DNA of 64,000 nucleotides, taken from NCBI GenBank assembly GCA_964560495.1, contig CAZLMM010000020.1:1-64000 (forward strand), in the 5' to 3' direction. Each line of letters begins with the position of its first letter. Position 1 is the stretch's first letter. Shown here one piece after another: positions 11,026 to 20,490 of this stretch. The translations under genes were made by a program, and so were the position numbers. Below the pieces are notes generated by a model. That model saw only the letters and a list, made by a program, of their open reading frames with translations. It made no database searches and was not told the DNA's origin. Origin of the DNA: UBA5069 sp964560495. Its GTDB lineage: Bacteria; Chloroflexota; Anaerolineae; Caldilineales; Caldilineaceae.

Positions 11026-11751
11026 ATGGATTCCACAGACCTTGCTTCCCCGCTCGACATTTCCGCCAATCTGAAGCGTGTGCGGGCGCGCATGGCTGCT
11101 GCAGCTCAACGCGCTGGGCGGCGCGTCGATGCAGTGACGCTGGTCGCAGTGAGCAAGACGGAACCTATGACTGCGATTCAAACTGCACTGGCGCATGGTC
11201 AGCATGATTTTGGCGAGAATCGTCTGGAAGAACTGTGGGACAAAGTCCAACAGGCGCAGAGTCTGGGGCTGGGGGAGCAGATTCGCTGGCACTTCATCGG
11301 CAATATCCAGAGCCGCAAGAGTCACCTGGCGCTGGGGCCGTTTACGCTGATTCACGCCGTCGACCGGCTCAAGATCGCCGAACGGCTGAGCCGCGACGCA
11401 ACCCAGGCCGGCTGCGTATTGTCTGTGCTGTTGGAAGTGAATGTGAGCGGCGAAGCAAGTAAACACGGCTTTGCGCCGGATGATCTGCGTCGGGAGATGG
11501 CGCAGTTGGCGGCGCTGCCAGCGTTGCGCATTCAGGGGTTGATGACCATGGCGCCTTATGTAGACAACCCGGAGGAGACGCGCCCGGTCTTTCGAGCATT
11601 AGCGCAGCTACGGCAGGAGCTGGCGACGAACCATCCCCAGCTCGACCTGTCCCATCTTTCCATGGGCATGACCAATGACTTTGAGGTTGCAATCGAAGAA
11701 GGCGCCACTATCGTGCGCATTGGAACCGCCATCTTTGGCGCAAGGGGATAA
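11026..11751 (+). CDS. yggS: YggS-family pyridoxal-phosphate homeostasis protein
   Basis: The 241-residue single-domain PLP-binding TIM-barrel protein shows VTLVAVSKTEP (PLP lysine), FGENRLEEL, WHFIGNIQSRKSH and LSMGMTNDFEVAIEEGATIVRIGTAIFG, all hallmark motifs of PLPBP/YggS. The family binds PLP without known catalysis and keeps vitamin B6 and amino-acid pools balanced. It heads a three-gene run with proC (3-base gap) and yggT, a widely conserved arrangement. The ATG at 11026 was chosen because the family motif begins 20 residues later and a -10 box lies just upstream. Confidence 0.95.
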   Translation: MDSTDLASPLDISANLKRVRARMAAAAQRAGRRVDAVTLVAVSKTEPMTAIQTALAHGQHDFGENRLEELWDKVQQAQSLGLGEQIRWHFIGNIQSRKSHLALGPFTLIHAVDRLKIAERLSRDATQAGCVLSVLLEVNVSGEASKHGFAPDDLRREMAQLAALPALRIQGLMTMAPYVDNPEETRPVFRALAQLRQELATNHPQLDLSHLSMGMTNDFEVAIEEGATIVRIGTAIFGARG

Positions 11752-11754
11752 ACC

Positions 11755-12591
11755 ATGCTACACAACGACACGATTGCTTTCATCGGCAGCGGTGTGATGG
11801 GGGAAGCCATGATCAAGGCGCTGCTGGGCAAACAGATGATCGCTCCAGAGTGCATCTGGGCCAGCGACCCCTGGCTGGAGCGGCTCGACTACATCCGCCG
11901 CGAGACGCACGTCCACACCACCGCCGACAATGTGGAGGCTGCCCGCAACGCCGACATTGTCATCCTCAGCATCAAACCCCAAAGTCTGCCCAAAGCAGGC
12001 GAAGAACTTCACAGCCGGCTCAAGAAAGACGCCCTGGTGCTGAGCATCATCGCTGGCGCACGCATCAACACCCTGCGCACCAAGCTCTTTCATGACCGCA
12101 TCGTGCGCGCCATGCCCAATACGCCGGCCCAGGTGGGCAAGGGCATGACTGTGTGGACCGCCACGCCCCAGGTGACGCCAGAACAATTGCAAAAGACCGC
12201 CCAGATCCTGGGCGCGTTCGGCGAGCAGCTTCAAGTGGAGGAAGAGGGCTATCTTGACATGGCGACCGGCCTGAGCGGGTCGGGGCCGGGTTTCATCATG
12301 CTCATCGTCGAGGCGATGATCGACGCTGGCGTTCACATGGGATTTTCGCGCCGAGAGTCGCAGCAACTGGTCTTGCAGACCTTTGAGGGGAGCATCGCAG
12401 TCATGCGCGCCACCGGGCATCATTCAGCGGAGCTGCGCAACCAAGTGACCAGCCCGGGCGGCACGACCGCGGCTGGACTCTACGAGCTGGAAAAAGACGC
12501 CATCCGCGCCACGCTCAGCCGCGCCATCTTTGCTGCCTATCGTCGCAGCCAAGAGTTGGGTCAGGAAAGCGAGAAAAAGGCGAACACATGA
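11755..12591 (+). CDS. proC: Pyrroline-5-carboxylate reductase
   Basis: Catalyses the last step of proline synthesis, NAD(P)H-dependent reduction of 1-pyrroline-5-carboxylate. The 278-residue product has the N-terminal dinucleotide motif IAFIGSGVMGEAMI, VRAMPNTPAQVGKGMTV in the middle, and the C-terminal signature LSGSGPGFIMLIVEAMIDAG followed by QVTSPGGTTAAGLYELE. Length and motif order are normal. It overlaps yggT by 4 bases (ATGA), indicating translational coupling; GGGGATAAACC before the ATG offers a ribosome site. Confidence 0.96.
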   Translation: MLHNDTIAFIGSGVMGEAMIKALLGKQMIAPECIWASDPWLERLDYIRRETHVHTTADNVEAARNADIVILSIKPQSLPKAGEELHSRLKKDALVLSIIAGARINTLRTKLFHDRIVRAMPNTPAQVGKGMTVWTATPQVTPEQLQKTAQILGAFGEQLQVEEEGYLDMATGLSGSGPGFIMLIVEAMIDAGVHMGFSRRESQQLVLQTFEGSIAVMRATGHHSAELRNQVTSPGGTTAAGLYELEKDAIRATLSRAIFAAYRRSQELGQESEKKANT

Positions 12592-12842
12592 ACATCTATG
12601 AACTACTGGCCACCATTCTACGCATCTACAGCTTCGTTTTGCTGGCGCGCGCCTTGGTGAGCTGGATCCCTAACCTGGATCACTCGCACCCGGCAGTGCA
12701 AATTCTCTATCGCGTCACCGAGCCAGTGCTGGAGCCGATCCGCCGCCTGGTGCCGCCCATTGGCGGCGTCATGGACATCTCCATGATCATCGCGTTCTTT
12801 GCGTTGATCGTCTTGGAGCAACTCCTCCTTGGCTTCGCCTGA
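12588..12842 (+). CDS. yggT: YggT-family membrane protein
   Basis: An 84-residue protein with two hydrophobic segments (about residues 5-25 and 60-82) around the YggT family pattern ARALVSWIPNLDHSHPAVQILYRVTEPVLEPIRRLVPP. This family is linked to the cell-division/YlmG group and to osmotic tolerance, but its biochemical role is unresolved. Coupled to proC by an ATGA overlap. Confidence 0.93.
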   Translation: MNIYELLATILRIYSFVLLARALVSWIPNLDHSHPAVQILYRVTEPVLEPIRRLVPPIGGVMDISMIIAFFALIVLEQLLLGFA

Positions 12843-12888
12843 GAAGCGACCCACAGAGTGTAGTTCCTGACCAGCGCGGCGCGTCCGC

Positions 12889-13968
12889 TTATGCTCCCCG
12901 TGTGAGCAGAATGACCGCCAGAGCAATGACAAAGAACAGCACTTCCCCGATGAGCATCAGACGATCCAATCGTTTGGCGCGTACAACCCCGCCTGTCTCG
13001 TCGTTGTGCACCCAGACGGCAGAGACGATGGTGTAGGCCAACGTTGCAATGATGAGCAGGTAGGCCACCACGTAGATTTTGTCCATCAACACCAGATACC
13101 CGACCTCGGGCAGCATACTGGTGTAGGATTGCTGCAAGAAAACTGTGGTGAGCAACGCGGTCGAGGGCATGGCCGTGCGCACTTCCACCATGGTCGGGTT
13201 GATCAGAAACGTGCACCAGTGCGCCACCAACACGATGAGCAGCGGCAGCAGCAGCTTCCAGAGGAAGAAATTGACCAGACGTTCGATGTTGAGTGCATAA
13301 CGCAGCACTGAATAGTCCGTGGCAAGCGCGCTGCCCAACTCTCCAAACTGGGAACCGTAATTGTGCACCTGGCTGTCCATGCTCCAGTTCGTGATCTCCC
13401 AGCCGGGGATCTTGAGCATGTCGCCATAGCCGGAATCGGCCGTGTCCGGCACATAGACGAGTTGATCCGCCGAAAAGGTCGTGTCCTCGATGAGCAACGT
13501 CAACTGTTGGGCGTCGAGCGGGAAATCAGCCAGGGTGAAGGGCTGAACGAAACGACTCTCGATGCGCATGATCTGATATTTGCTGCCATCCGCCAGCTCG
13601 CTTGGCTCCTCCAGGATGTTCGTCTGCACCATCCCCCATTCTTCCACGGCGTTGATGAATTCCACCGTTGCGGTCGGATCGATGTCGCCCTTCCAGCGAA
13701 ACCAGACATAGGCGTCCAGATAGAAAGTGTTGTTCTGAATGTCCAGATTGTAGACGTTGTTGGCGTAGACGCCGACGAACACCTGTTGCGCGTCGGGCGG
13801 AAGCTCCTCCATCTGCGTGAATCCGCCTGATTGTGCAATCACCGGGGTGACATGCGGCGAAGGGGCGGCGAGGATGATGATCAACAACGGAATGGCAAGC
13901 GCCAACGGGAGCAAGGCGCGCAACTTCTTGCTATCCACGCGCTTTGCCAACATGATCAACCAATACAT
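12889..13968 (-). CDS. Bacterial pentameric ligand-gated (Cys-loop-type) ion channel
   Basis: The 359-residue product has an N-terminal hydrophobic signal segment (about 18-45), a beta-sandwich extracellular region with the Pro-loop sequence ADFPLDAQQLTLLIEDTTF (equivalent to the Cys-loop but without cysteines, as in GLIC/ELIC), and four membrane segments. M1 starts near WKLLLPLLIVLVAHWC, M2 near MPSTALLTTVFLQQSYTSML, M3 near MDKIYVVAYLLIIATLAY and M4 near LIGEVLFFVIALAVILL. Charged residues E and R precede M2. Such channels open a pore in response to protons or amines; the ligand and ion selectivity are unknown here. AGGAG lies upstream of the ATG. It is monocistronic and convergent with the proC operon. 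Confidence 0.85.
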   Translation of the reverse strand: MYWLIMLAKRVDSKKLRALLPLALAIPLLIIILAAPSPHVTPVIAQSGGFTQMEELPPDAQQVFVGVYANNVYNLDIQNNTFYLDAYVWFRWKGDIDPTATVEFINAVEEWGMVQTNILEEPSELADGSKYQIMRIESRFVQPFTLADFPLDAQQLTLLIEDTTFSADQLVYVPDTADSGYGDMLKIPGWEITNWSMDSQVHNYGSQFGELGSALATDYSVLRYALNIERLVNFFLWKLLLPLLIVLVAHWCTFLINPTMVEVRTAMPSTALLTTVFLQQSYTSMLPEVGYLVLMDKIYVVAYLLIIATLAYTIVSAVWVHNDETGGVVRAKRLDRLMLIGEVLFFVIALAVILLTRGA

Positions 13969-14202
13969 AAGGGCGGTCTCCTGTCAGTGATTTAGGATGA
14001 ATGGTAGAGTGCAACGCCCTGGCGCGTCGGGAGCATCCGCAATCTGTTCGCACGGTTCTCTGCGCAGCCAGAGCCGATATTGTAGATTGACCATGTGCAA
14101 TTGTAAACTGTCAAAAAGTGCACATTTCAATCGTTCAGCTTTGTGCACGGCGGCCACATTCGACTTGAACGCACCAATCTCTACCGCAGAGGCGGACATC
14201 CT

Positions 14203-15402
14203 ATGACAACCAGCTCAGAGTTTCTCGCCCGCGCCCAGGCCATGGCCGACCAGTTGGTCGCCTGGCGACGCGACATCCACACACACCCAGAACTCAGCTT
14301 TCAGGAATTTCGCACCGCCAGCCTGGTGGCCGATGTGTTGGACGATATGGGTATCGAGGCTCAGACTGGCGTGGGCAAAACGGGCGTGGTGGGCTTCCTG
14401 GGCGAAGGTAGACCGGTCATCGGCATTCGCGCCGACATGGACGCGCTGCCCATTCACGAAGCCAACGACGTCCCCTATCGCTCGCAAAATGCCGGGGTGA
14501 TGCACGCCTGCGGCCACGACGCGCACACGGCCATCTTGTTGGGCGTGGCGCAACTGCTTTCCACGATGGACGATCGCCCGCCCGGGCAGATTCGCTTCTT
14601 CTTCCAGCCAAGCGAGGAGAGCAGCGACGATGACAATCTGTCCGGCGCGCCGCGCATGATCGAGGATGGCGCGCTGGAAGGGGTGGATGCAGTCATCGCC
14701 CTGCACGTGGCGTCGGAAATGCCCGCCGGGCGCATCTCGGTGCAGGATGGCTACGCCAGCGCCAACGAAGACTCCTTCGAGATCATCCTGACCGGCACAG
14801 GCGGACATGGCGCGTTTCCCCACCAGGCCATCGACCCCACCTTCATCCTGGCCCAGGTGCTCAACGTCATTCATGGCATTCGCGCCCGCCGGGTCGACCC
14901 CACCAAAGCGGCGGCCATCTCCATCGGCGTGATCCAGGCCGGCGCAGCCAGCAACGTCATTCCCAGTCAGGTCTACATCTCTGGCACCATGCGCAGCTTT
15001 GATGACGGCGTGCGCCAGCAACTGCGCGATGAGTTGGAACGTGCGTTGGGCGTGGCGCGCGCTCTGGGCGGCGATTACGAGTTGACCATCCGGCCGGGCT
15101 ATCCCGCCATGTACAACGAGCCGGCTGTCGCCAGCCTCATGCGTCAATCTGCCCAGGAGATGGCGGGCGAAGAGGTGGTCGTCCCTGCCGAACCCATGAT
15201 GGGCGCGGAGGATTTTGCCTTCATGTCGCGCGCCGCGCCGGGCGCAATGTTCTTCCTGGGCGCGCAGATCGGCCACGATGACCGCCCCCACCACACGCCC
15301 ATCTTCGACATTGATGAATCGGCCTTGCCTTTGGGCGCGGCGATGCTGGCGGATGTGGTGTGCCGGCTGCTGCGCGGCGAGGCTTGGGGAGAGAAGAAGT
15401 GA
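14203..15402 (+). CDS. M20-family amidohydrolase (N-acyl-amino-acid/hippurate hydrolase type)
   Basis: The product has 399 residues. Family motifs are RRDIHTHPELSFQEF, GIRADMDALPIHE, MHACGHDAHTAILLG (metal ligands), FFQPSEESSDDDN and, at the C-terminal end, PMMGAEDFAFMSRAAPGAMFFLGA. The family hydrolyses N-acylated or N-carbamoylated amino acids with a metal centre in the cytoplasm; the exact substrate is not readable. The ATG at 14203 was chosen because the usual family N terminus begins there, with GAGG 13 bases upstream. The 234-bp gap to the divergent channel gene shows no clear element. Confidence 0.92.
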   Translation: MTTSSEFLARAQAMADQLVAWRRDIHTHPELSFQEFRTASLVADVLDDMGIEAQTGVGKTGVVGFLGEGRPVIGIRADMDALPIHEANDVPYRSQNAGVMHACGHDAHTAILLGVAQLLSTMDDRPPGQIRFFFQPSEESSDDDNLSGAPRMIEDGALEGVDAVIALHVASEMPAGRISVQDGYASANEDSFEIILTGTGGHGAFPHQAIDPTFILAQVLNVIHGIRARRVDPTKAAAISIGVIQAGAASNVIPSQVYISGTMRSFDDGVRQQLRDELERALGVARALGGDYELTIRPGYPAMYNEPAVASLMRQSAQEMAGEEVVVPAEPMMGAEDFAFMSRAAPGAMFFLGAQIGHDDRPHHTPIFDIDESALPLGAAMLADVVCRLLRGEAWGEKK

Positions 15403-15522
15403 TGAAGGCGTAACGGGATGAGGTCTTGAGGTATTGAGGTTTCGGTGAACGACGCCCCAAACCCTACTCGCCACTTGAATGCAACAGAATCATGACGCAA
15501 AAGAAAACCGAAAGGAAAAAAC

Positions 15523-16524
15523 ATGCCCAACACACTTCGCTGGGGATTGCTCTCTACGGCCCGCATCAACAGCGCGCTCATTGAGCCGATTCGCCAAGCC
15601 ACGCGCAGCGAACTAAGCGCCGTCGCCAGCCGAGACCACGATAAGGGCGCCGCCTACGCCGCCCAATGGGGCATCCCGCGCGTCTTTGATTCGTATGAAG
15701 CGATGCTGGCCGATGACGCTATCGACGCAGTCTATATCTCACTGCCCAACAGCCTGCACTGCGAGTGGACGGTGAAGGCGGCGCAGGCTGGCAAGCATGT
15801 GCTTTGTGAGAAACCATTGGTGATCTCGCTGGATGAAATGGATCGTGTGGAGGCTGCGGCCAAAGCGAATGGCGTAGTGGTCTTTGAAGCGTTCATGTAT
15901 CTGCACCACCCACAAACGCTGGCAATACGCAATCTGATTGCGTCGGGACACATCGGTCAGTTGGTCACGGTCGAGAGTTGCTTCAACTTCAACCTGCCGC
16001 CTGCTCACGCTTCCAACGTGCGTTTGCAGGCCAACCTGGCCGGCGGTTCGCTGTGGGATGTGGGAGTCTATCCCAACAGCATGGCTATCGTCATGACAGG
16101 CGGCGCAGCGCCGCAAGCTGTGTGGGCGCACCAGTTGGTGGGCGAAAGCGGCGTGGATGTGGGCGTGCGCGCCCAGTTGCGCTTTGCCAACGACGCCATC
16201 GCCCAGATTTCATCTGGCTTTCGGACACCCTTCCGCCAGGGCGCCACGTTCATCGGCGACCGGGGCGTCATCCACGCGCCAGATCCCTGGAAGCCTGGCG
16301 CAACGGGCAGCGAGTCGCAGATCATCATCACAGACCTGGCTGGCCAGAAGGAGGCGCGCACCTTCCCGGCCATCGACCCCTACCTGTGCGAGGTGCAGGC
16401 CATGGAAGCGTGCGTTCTCGATGACGCCCAGCCGGTTGTGCCCCTCAGCGAGAGTCGCGAGTTCCTGCGCTCCATTCTCGCCATCTATCGCTCAGCCGAA
16501 AGCGGCCAGGTGGTTGAGTTGTAA
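15523..16524 (+). CDS. Gfo/Idh/MocA-family oxidoreductase (dihydrodiol-dehydrogenase-like)
   Basis: A 333-residue NAD(P)-dependent oxidoreductase: Rossmann start LRWGLLSTARINSALIEPI, CEKPLVISLDEM with the active-site lysine, and FEAFMYLHHPQ, a pattern typical of the dihydrodiol dehydrogenase/xylose dehydrogenase subgroup. It is only distantly like the 9671-10747 enzyme. GAAAGG lies 8-13 bases before the ATG. No neighbouring gene points to a substrate. Confidence 0.88.
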   Translation: MPNTLRWGLLSTARINSALIEPIRQATRSELSAVASRDHDKGAAYAAQWGIPRVFDSYEAMLADDAIDAVYISLPNSLHCEWTVKAAQAGKHVLCEKPLVISLDEMDRVEAAAKANGVVVFEAFMYLHHPQTLAIRNLIASGHIGQLVTVESCFNFNLPPAHASNVRLQANLAGGSLWDVGVYPNSMAIVMTGGAAPQAVWAHQLVGESGVDVGVRAQLRFANDAIAQISSGFRTPFRQGATFIGDRGVIHAPDPWKPGATGSESQIIITDLAGQKEARTFPAIDPYLCEVQAMEACVLDDAQPVVPLSESREFLRSILAIYRSAESGQVVEL

Positions 16525-16556
16525 CAAGCGGGTATTTTGGTTCGCCTTCGCCCAAT

Positions 16557-18269
16557 GTGATAGACTGGCGTGTTGTGACTGAATTCCTTGCGCTGTTGCG
16601 CTCGCCCATCGGGCCGTCGCTTGTCCTCTGGGCGGGGGCGTTCGTGCTCTCCATAGCAGGTCGATGGGTGCGTCGCCCCGGTTGGCTCACCGGGTTGGCG
16701 CTCTTTTTTTCGGCTATTGCGGCCATCCTCTGGATCGATCTGCGTTTTCAACCCGTCGTGCCTGTCTTCAGTCGCGCCTGGCAGCCCATCTTCCAGGTGG
16801 GCGCCAACCTGGTGTGGGTGGGCGACGGATGGAATTGGTATGTGGCCGGCCTGGTCTTACTGCTGGGCGGTCTGAGCATTCTCCTGGATGTCAACGGGGC
16901 GCCTGCACCGCCGCGCCGTGTGGCCGTCTCTCTGGCGCTTCATCTGGCGGTCTTGGCGGCAGCCATGCTCTTCGTCGGCAGCGGCAATATCTTGACGGTG
17001 GTCTTCACCTGGGTGCTCCTCGATCTCTTTATCTTGCTGCAAGGCATTTCCAGCGCAGGTAGCGTACAGGCCGAGAACGGGCAACGCCAACAGAACAGCA
17101 GCCGCGGCTTGAGTCTGGTCGGCGCGCTGCTTCTGCTCATGGCGCTGCTTCCTGCCGGTCCTGGCGGACCCGACCAACCATTGCAAGGCGGCTCCCTGCC
17201 CTTCGAGACCATTCTGCTGTTGATCGGGGCGGCGTTTCTGCGCAGCGGCCTCTATCCCTTCCATTTTTGGTTGCTGCCAGGAATCGCCGCACGACCCAAC
17301 GTCTCCCAGCGCCTCAGCGAGCAGGTCATTCCTGTGCTGACGGGTTTGTGGCTGTTGGGGTGGTGCATCAGTCTGGGCGGGCAGTCGATTCTTGCCAGCA
17401 CCGAAGTCCTTGCGTTTCTGGTGCTTTCAATGCTGGCAAGCGCGTTCACCGGTTTTACAGCAAAAGACCAACAAGGACATACAACCTTCGTCCTCGTGGC
17501 CGCTGCCTCTTTGGCTGCGCTGGCTGGTTCGCTCTTCTATCGCGGCGACACCACAGCAGCCATGTTCTGGCCCGCCACAACCTTTGCCTTGGGGGGGACT
17601 CTGTGGTTGGTGGGCGAACGAGTGTGGCAAGGGTGGGGGTGGCAAATTCCCATGAGTGTGGGTGCGTTGACCCTGGCCGGCGTGCCCTTCACGCCTGGAT
17701 TCCTGATGCAACCTTCTCTTGCGCGTCTGCTGCTGGCCGGCCCCGGGTATTTCTGGCTCTTTGCCGGCTACGTGTTGGCGCAAGGTCTGTTGATTGCCGG
17801 GCTTCTGCGCAGCTGGTCGACGACACAGCGCCAGGATGAACAGCCGCTTGAACCGCTCTTCGTGATACGTTTGTGGATTGCTGCGGTGATGATTGCCATC
17901 CCTCTGGCGCTGGCAGGTTTTTTGCCGACGATTCTCAGCGCCATCGCCGCCATCCCGGGCGCTATTCCACCGCTGTTGGGAACGCCGCCCATCGTGGTGG
18001 CCGAACTGCCCGTTTGGATCACCCTTGCGTTGCCTCTCGGTTTCGGGCTGGGTCTCATCTGGTTGTCGCCGCGCATCCCTGATCGCTTGCAGGAGTGGTT
18101 GGCGCGAGCCGGGCAGACGTTGCGGCTGGACTGGTTCTTCCAAAGTGCGTGGTGGGGGTTTGGCCGCCTGAGCGCAAGTTGGGGCAGTGGCTTCGGCGTC
18201 ATCGAAGGCGCTGGATATTTTGGGTGGGCCATTGCCCTGCTGTTGATGGCTTATCTCCTGGTGCACTAA
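16557..18269 (+). CDS. Complex I antiporter-like (NuoN/NuoM-type) membrane subunit
   Basis: A 570-residue polytopic protein with about 14 hydrophobic segments. The stretch SGLYPFHFWLLPGIAARPNVSQRLSEQVIPVLTGLW resembles the PFHxWLPD...AP region of proton-conducting NuoL/M/N subunits, and KDQQGHTTFVLVAAASLAALAG corresponds to the second half-channel region. It starts with GTG at 16557; an in-frame GTG at 16575, 8 bases after TAGACT (16561-16566), is an alternative that would make a leaderless message. It overlaps the next gene by one base (TAATG). No NADH- or hydrogenase-type module is adjacent, so the energy source is unknown; ion translocation is inferred from family. Confidence 0.7.
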   Translation: MIDWRVVTEFLALLRSPIGPSLVLWAGAFVLSIAGRWVRRPGWLTGLALFFSAIAAILWIDLRFQPVVPVFSRAWQPIFQVGANLVWVGDGWNWYVAGLVLLLGGLSILLDVNGAPAPPRRVAVSLALHLAVLAAAMLFVGSGNILTVVFTWVLLDLFILLQGISSAGSVQAENGQRQQNSSRGLSLVGALLLLMALLPAGPGGPDQPLQGGSLPFETILLLIGAAFLRSGLYPFHFWLLPGIAARPNVSQRLSEQVIPVLTGLWLLGWCISLGGQSILASTEVLAFLVLSMLASAFTGFTAKDQQGHTTFVLVAAASLAALAGSLFYRGDTTAAMFWPATTFALGGTLWLVGERVWQGWGWQIPMSVGALTLAGVPFTPGFLMQPSLARLLLAGPGYFWLFAGYVLAQGLLIAGLLRSWSTTQRQDEQPLEPLFVIRLWIAAVMIAIPLALAGFLPTILSAIAAIPGAIPPLLGTPPIVVAELPVWITLALPLGFGLGLIWLSPRIPDRLQEWLARAGQTLRLDWFFQSAWWGFGRLSASWGSGFGVIEGAGYFGWAIALLLMAYLLVH

Positions 18270-19066
18270 TGGATGCGCTCTTCTCTAGCTTGAATTTCAT
18301 CGCCTCGGGCGGAGGCATCTTGTTTGTCGGCGCGCTGGCAACAGTCATTGTCCTGTTCTGGGATTGGCGCGTCGCGTTAATTGGCCTCTTTCTGGTGCAG
18401 CTCTTGCTGGCCGCGCTCATGGTGCGCGTCCATGGCATTCCTGTTCAGTGGGCCATGGTGCAGACGCTGGTCATCGGCTTGTGCGCCATCATGCTCGCGC
18501 TCTCGGCCATGCAAGTCAGGCTAGGTCAGGGCGGTCGTCAAAGCGGCAACTGGTTCTTCCGTGGACTGATCCTGGCGCTGCTGATTGCTGGCTGGAGAAT
18601 CCTCGATCTGCGTGCGCCGCTGCCTCTGGTCAACCCACAGATCATTCAATTGCTGGGATGGCTGGCTCTCATGGCCTTGCTCATGTTGAGTCTGGGTGAT
18701 TCGCCCCTCTTCGGCGCAGTGGCTCTGCTTCTATGGTGCGGCGTCACCCACTCGCTGGCTGTTATATTTGCGCCAATACCTGAATTGATTGTCGGCATCG
18801 GACTGGCGGAAATCGTGCTCGGCCTGACTTGCAGCTACCTGATCCTGGCTGAACGCTTGCCTCGTTCCAAAACCAGACCGGTGTTGACCGACGTGGTCTT
18901 CCCGGCCGCCGATCAAGGCGTGCACTCTGCTCCATTGCCGAAACGAACAAACGGAAGTCCCGTGAGTGAAAAAGCCGACCTGCCGGTCGTTCCTGCGGCT
19001 ACGCCCCTAAAGCCTTTCCCGTCGGTCGAAAAGCCCGACCCAAGCAATCCAAGAGGAACTCTATGA
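18269..19066 (+). CDS. Polytopic membrane protein of the complex I-like module, unknown family
   Basis: The 265-residue product starts MDALFSSLNFIASGGGILF and has about six or seven hydrophobic segments up to about residue 195, followed by a hydrophilic Pro-rich cytoplasmic or external tail of 65-70 residues. It sits between two antiporter-like genes and overlaps both (1 base upstream, 4 bases downstream), so it is almost certainly made with them. By position it may play the role of NuoK/MnhC-type small subunits, but I see no decisive motif. Confidence 0.6.
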   Translation: MDALFSSLNFIASGGGILFVGALATVIVLFWDWRVALIGLFLVQLLLAALMVRVHGIPVQWAMVQTLVIGLCAIMLALSAMQVRLGQGGRQSGNWFFRGLILALLIAGWRILDLRAPLPLVNPQIIQLLGWLALMALLMLSLGDSPLFGAVALLLWCGVTHSLAVIFAPIPELIVGIGLAEIVLGLTCSYLILAERLPRSKTRPVLTDVVFPAADQGVHSAPLPKRTNGSPVSEKADLPVVPAATPLKPFPSVEKPDPSNPRGTL

Positions 19067-20490
19067 CCGGCGCGCTGGGTGGATTTCTGTCATTTCCGGT
19101 GGTCCTCGTGGGCGGCCTCTTGCTTGCGGCTGCAACGGCCTATATCCTGCGCGCATGGGAGCGCGCCGTCGCTCTGACAGCAGCTATCGGCGTGGGCGCG
19201 CTGACCATCTGGCTGTGGCGCATTGACGTCGGCGCAGACGCGGCGGCCGGTGATGGCGCGGCGTTCCCCTTCGGTGAGTTGGGTCGTTTCGGGTTCTCCT
19301 TCGGCCTCCACGACGGCGCCCTGCCGGCCATGCTCTTTGCCTTTACGCTGACAACGGTTGGCCTGCTGTTGGCAGCGCGCGCCAGCCAGGGGAGCAGCTT
19401 CCCGCCAGTCACGTTGACCTTGCTGGCTGGCTACAGTGTATTCTACCTTCTTGATGAAGCGCCGATCTCCCCTCCGCTTGTGCTGCCTTTGAGCATTCTG
19501 TTGCTGAGCTGCATCTCGGCAATCGGTTTGCAGGCAGGACGACCTACGCGCTCCGGCGGTTCTTTGCGTTGGATGGTGGCGCCCACCCTGGCCTTGCCCT
19601 TGTTCTTCATTGCCAAATGGTTCATCGAACAGACGCCGCTCAATCCTCAGGACGAAACGCCGCTACGCATCGCCGGCGGGCTGCTCAGCCTGGCCTTACT
19701 CGTGCTGATGGCGCCAACGCCGCTGCATAGCGTGCAGCCGTCCACTGCTGAATCAGCCCCGCCGGTGGCAACTGCACTCTTCACCTTGCTCTATCAGTTG
19801 GCATTGATCGTCCTCGTTTCGCGCGTTCTGATCGAGCATCCCTTCATGCAAGAGACCTCACCCATGAGCATCTGGTTCTCATGGGCTGGCCTCGTAACGG
19901 CCATTTGGGCTGGGCTGGCCGCCCTGGGGGCGAATCATTCGGGGCGACTGTGGGGCTATGCCACGCTTTATGACTGGGGAATGATCATCTTACTGTTGTC
20001 ATCCCCTGGTCTTCGCACCTGGTCGCTCGTTGCGCTCCTCTTCATGCTGCGGGCAGCCAGCATGTTCACCGCAGCGGCAGGCTTGATGACGCTGGAGCAG
20101 AACCTGGGGCGGCTGACGCTGGATCGATTGCAAGGTGTGGGGACGAGAATGCCGTGGACATGCGCCGCGTTCCTCTTGGGCGGTCTGGGGCTGGTCGGCT
20201 TTCCGTTGAGCGCCGGCTTTGCTGGACACTGGGCCGCGCTGCAATTGGTGGCTGCGTCGGATTGGCTGCCGGCTGCAATAGTGCTGTTTGCGTCGGCCGG
20301 CGCTATCGTCGCCTTTATCCGCCAGGCGCGTGCGATGTTCGGCGCGCCTGGCGACCCCTATATCCCGCGCGAAGGAACAACAGGTGTTGTCGTGGCCGCA
20401 ATCGCGCTCCTCGCCTCCTTCAGCCTGGCAATTGCACCGCAGATGCTCAACAGCGCGGTGACGCGGGCGATCATCGCTTTTGGCGGTTGA
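19063..20490 (+). CDS. Complex I antiporter-like (NuoM/NuoN-type) membrane subunit
   Basis: A 475-residue polytopic protein with about 13-14 hydrophobic segments. ALGANHSGRLWGYATLYDWGMIILLL matches the L.A.D.KRLLAYSS.S..G region of NuoM/N subunits, and FLLGGLGLVGFPLSAGFAGHWAALQ matches the GFPP..GF.GK motif of the second channel. It is the third gene of an overlapping trio and is shorter than NuoL, with no C-terminal lateral helix. Conserved channel lysines and glutamates cannot be assigned without an alignment. Likely part of an ion-translocating membrane complex lacking the usual peripheral arm in this locus. Confidence 0.7.
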   Translation: MTGALGGFLSFPVVLVGGLLLAAATAYILRAWERAVALTAAIGVGALTIWLWRIDVGADAAAGDGAAFPFGELGRFGFSFGLHDGALPAMLFAFTLTTVGLLLAARASQGSSFPPVTLTLLAGYSVFYLLDEAPISPPLVLPLSILLLSCISAIGLQAGRPTRSGGSLRWMVAPTLALPLFFIAKWFIEQTPLNPQDETPLRIAGGLLSLALLVLMAPTPLHSVQPSTAESAPPVATALFTLLYQLALIVLVSRVLIEHPFMQETSPMSIWFSWAGLVTAIWAGLAALGANHSGRLWGYATLYDWGMIILLLSSPGLRTWSLVALLFMLRAASMFTAAAGLMTLEQNLGRLTLDRLQGVGTRMPWTCAAFLLGGLGLVGFPLSAGFAGHWAALQLVAASDWLPAAIVLFASAGAIVAFIRQARAMFGAPGDPYIPREGTTGVVVAAIALLASFSLAIAPQMLNSAVTRAIIAFGG

